A stretch of 47,128 nt of DNA from positions 1 through 47,128 of the forward strand of contig JASCNZ010000020.1 in NCBI GenBank assembly GCA_029959905.1. Reading direction: 5' to 3'. The translations under genes were made by a program, and so were the position numbers. The DNA is from Microbacteriaceae bacterium PS02344. GTDB taxonomy: Bacteria > Actinomycetota > Actinomycetes > Actinomycetales > Microbacteriaceae. The notes under the pieces were generated by a model. The model was not told the origin of the DNA. It saw only the letters and a list, made by a program, of their open reading frames with translations, and ran no database searches. Every line of letters starts with the position of its first letter. Within the stretch, counting starts at the first letter, position 1. Below are positions 45,296 through 47,128 of this stretch, piece after piece.

Positions 45296-46369
45296 GTGAC
45301 CTCGACTGCCGTTCATCTCCCCGTTCCCCGCCTCCCGCGAGTCCGCGCGGCGGCAGGGCGGCTTCAGGATAACCCGGTGGCCGGACCCAAGCGCGTGCTG
45401 CTGGCCGCGCCGCGCGGATACTGCGCCGGGGTGGACCGCGCCGTCGTGGCCGTCGAGAAGGCGCTCGAGCGCTACGGCGCCCCCGTGTACGTGCGCAAGC
45501 AGATCGTGCACAACATCCACGTCGTCACCGAGCTCGAAGACAAGGGTGCGATCTTCGTCGAGGAGGTCGACGAGGTGCCCGAGGGGGCCCACGTCGTCTT
45601 CAGCGCCCACGGCGTGTCGCCGGCCGTCGTCGATGCGGCCGCCGACCGGGGTCTGCACGCCATCGACGCGACCTGCCCCCTCGTGACCAAGGTGCACCGC
45701 GAGGCCGTGCGCTTCGCCCGCGATGACTTCGAGATCCTGCTCATCGGGCACGAGGGTCACGAAGAGGTCGAGGGCACCGCCGGCGAAGCACCCGAGCACG
45801 TCACCGTCGTGAACTCTCCCGACGAGGCCGACACGGTGGTCGTGAAAGACCCGAGCAAGGTCGTGTGGCTCTCGCAGACCACGCTCTCGGTCGACGAGAC
45901 GATGGAGACCGTCAACCGGCTGCGCACCCGCTTCCCCGAGCTGCACAACCCGCCGTCCGACGACATCTGCTACGCGACGCAGAACCGCCAGGTCGCGATC
46001 AAGAAGGTCGCTCGCGATGCGGATCTCGTGATCGTGGTCGGGTCGGCGAACTCGTCGAACAGCGTCCGCCTCGTCGAGGTCGCGCTCGAATACGGTGCGA
46101 AGGCCGCATACCGCGTCGACTACGCCGAGGAGATCCAGCAGGAGTGGCTCGACGGCGTGGAGACGGTCGGTGTGACCAGCGGCGCGTCGGTGCCGGAGGT
46201 ACTCGTGCGCGAGGTGCTCGAGCGCATCGGCGACGCGGGGTACCGCGACGTCGAAGAGGTCAAGACGGCCGAGGAGGACCTCATGTTCTCGCTGCCGAAG
46301 GAACTGCGTCAGGATGCTGCGGGGCAGCGCGACGCGCGAGCTCTCGGCGGACGCGCCTCCGGCGCCTGA
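45296..46369 (+). CDS. ispH: 4-hydroxy-3-methylbut-2-enyl diphosphate reductase
   Basis: Last enzyme of the non-mevalonate isoprenoid pathway (HMBPP to IPP and DMAPP), a [4Fe-4S] protein of 357 aa. The three cluster cysteines are in [13 protein letters not shown] (near residue 43), [16 protein letters not shown] (near 125) and [11 protein letters not shown] (near 223). VFSAHGVSP carries a conserved His. An N-terminal extension of about 30 residues precedes the [12 protein letters not shown] core. It would be kept if the leaderless GTG 45296 is right; an internal start closer to the core is possible. Its product feeds UppS encoded at 38508-39290. Confidence 0.96.
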   Translation: MTSTAVHLPVPRLPRVRAAAGRLQDNPVAGPKRVLLAAPRGYCAGVDRAVVAVEKALERYGAPVYVRKQIVHNIHVVTELEDKGAIFVEEVDEVPEGAHVVFSAHGVSPAVVDAAADRGLHAIDATCPLVTKVHREAVRFARDDFEILLIGHEGHEEVEGTAGEAPEHVTVVNSPDEADTVVVKDPSKVVWLSQTTLSVDETMETVNRLRTRFPELHNPPSDDICYATQNRQVAIKKVARDADLVIVVGSANSSNSVRLVEVALEYGAKAAYRVDYAEEIQQEWLDGVETVGVTSGASVPEVLVREVLERIGDAGYRDVEEVKTAEEDLMFSLPKELRQDAAGQRDARALGGRASGA

Positions 46370-46441
46370 GCGCCGACGACCTCGCCTCACCGGGCTCCGA
46401 CGGCCCCTCTTCCGCTGGGAATGCCCCGGAGGTGCGGCGGA

Positions 46442-46447
46442 TAGCAT
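46442..46447 (+). promoter_or_regulatory. Leaderless -10 box of the last gene
   Basis: TAGCAT, 6 nt, ATG 46454. Confidence 0.55.
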
Positions 46448-46453
46448 GACGGA

Positions 46454-47011
46454 ATGACCGATCAGCGCCCGCGTTACGGCGAACTCGCCACCCCCGAGGA
46501 GCAGCGACGCGCTGCCGGACTCCCGCCTCTCGACCAGGTCGTCATCGACGCCGTCCCCGCCGGAGCGCATCCCGTGGTCGCCCCGGCGGTCGGGCACCCG
46601 GCGCGCGGAGAGCGGGTGCCGACCGACGAGGTGCCGGCGCGACGGCATCCCGTCGATCGGCTGGTGACGATCGCGCTCCTCGCCTACGGTCTCGTCAACG
46701 TCGTGATCACGGCGATCAGCTACCTCGATCTCACCGCCGTCATGAACCAGGCGATGTCGGTGCTCGGCATCGAGGGCGAGTTCACGAACTACGCCCAGGG
46801 CCGACTCTGGGGCACCATCGCCGCGGTCGTGCTCGTCGTCGGCTGGGTGCTCACGGCTGTGCTCGCCGTGCGACGGCTGCGTCAGGGCCGAATCGCCTGG
46901 TGGATCCCCGTCGTCGGCGCTCTGGTCACCGGAGCGATCGTGTCGATGTGCCTCGCGGTGCCGATGATGGGGGATCCGGCCTTCGTGGCGTTCCTCGACG
47001 CCACCCGCTGA
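46454..47011 (+). CDS. Membrane protein, DUF6264-like
   Basis: 185 aa. A soluble N-terminal part (RPRYGELATPEEQRRAAG, then a Pro/Val/Ala linker, residues 1-65) precedes three or four hydrophobic segments (about 70-90, 116-140, 148-170). The RPRYGELATPEEQ opening is typical of Microbacteriaceae proteins I associate with DUF6264; the number is from memory and not checked. Function unknown. The gene is complete and starts after a leaderless TAGCAT box. Confidence 0.75.
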   Translation: MTDQRPRYGELATPEEQRRAAGLPPLDQVVIDAVPAGAHPVVAPAVGHPARGERVPTDEVPARRHPVDRLVTIALLAYGLVNVVITAISYLDLTAVMNQAMSVLGIEGEFTNYAQGRLWGTIAAVVLVVGWVLTAVLAVRRLRQGRIAWWIPVVGALVTGAIVSMCLAVPMMGDPAFVAFLDATR

Positions 47012-47035
47012 CCGGCTCCATCTGAGACACGAGAA

Positions 47036-47128
<93 letters not shown>

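Noticed and set aside
43943..46648. 901-codon N-terminally extended XseA
   Set aside because: The extension would run across the divergent ispH gene and its promoter; the OB-fold begins normally after ATG 45220.
47012..47035. Sequencing adapter before the right poly-G tail
   Set aside because: The stretch loosely resembles part of a transposase-type adapter but I see no exact match; it may be genomic.

Overview
The window looks like one complete assembly contig from a high-GC actinobacterium of the family Microbacteriaceae, most likely Microbacterium or a close relative. The reasons are the very high GC content with G/C-ending codons, many leaderless genes (TANNNT, then about 6 nt, then ATG/GTG), and lineage-typical neighbours such as enolase/FtsB-like/DUF501, greA/DUF4307, xseA/xseB/DUF4245 and a Microbacteriaceae-type small membrane protein at the right edge. 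Both ends (about 1-65 and 47036-47128) are outward-running poly-G low-complexity sequence that looks like a sequencing artefact, so the biological sequence is about 66-47035. Almost all of it is coding, with 45 protein genes and one tRNA supported here. I see no insertion sequence, prophage, CRISPR array or integrase.

Layout. 72-4682 is a sugar-amine catabolic island: an ABC sugar-binding lipoprotein on the minus strand, diverging from a FrlB-like SIS deglycase, a FrlD-like PfkB kinase and a LacI-family regulator. Two copies of a palindrome centred on TACCGGTA lie in the divergent promoter region, and this is the clearest regulatory circuit in the window. 4687-10671 holds genome maintenance genes (Fpg/Nei glycosylase, GNAT acetyltransferase, Mfd) and two small proteins. 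10739-18253 is core metabolism: glutamate dehydrogenase and PEP carboxylase on the minus strand, then NhaA, MazG and HisRS on the plus strand. 18341-21895 holds a GDSL hydrolase, an APC permease and a YtrA-type GntR/DUF1648 membrane-protein pair with an unusually AT-rich promoter.

21928-27939 is an O-methyltransferase, then enolase, an FtsB/DivIC-like protein, DUF501, a mycosin-like membrane-anchored subtilase and a type II NADH dehydrogenase, closed by a strong UUCG-capped terminator. 28242-29048 is an unrecognised Gly/Ala-rich protein behind a structured leader. 29093-29165 is a tRNA with a UAA (Leu) anticodon but a short class-I variable loop. 29252-36257 holds a D-threonine-aldolase-like PLP enzyme overlapping an aldonolactone oxidase, LemA, a YcaQ-type DNA repair protein, an AI-2E-family exporter overlapping threonine dehydratase, and a 16-bp bidirectional terminator.

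36319-40848 holds GreA, DUF4307, a small membrane protein, a hemolysin-III-like protein, UppS and a PIN-PhoH protein. 40858-40942 is a nearly continuous 85-nt hairpin between convergent genes. 40955-45220 (minus) is a tightly packed run, xseA then xseB-DUF4245-beta-carbonic anhydrase-fumC, in which the last four genes overlap by 4 nt each. 45296-47011 holds IspH and a small membrane protein.

Nothing here is a convincing wholly new defence or mobile system. The observations most worth following up are the fructosamine locus with its operators, the short-variable-loop tRNA-Leu(UAA), the xseB-to-fumC overlap chain, the orphan mycosin-like protease, the large intergenic hairpins and the strikingly uniform leaderless promoters.
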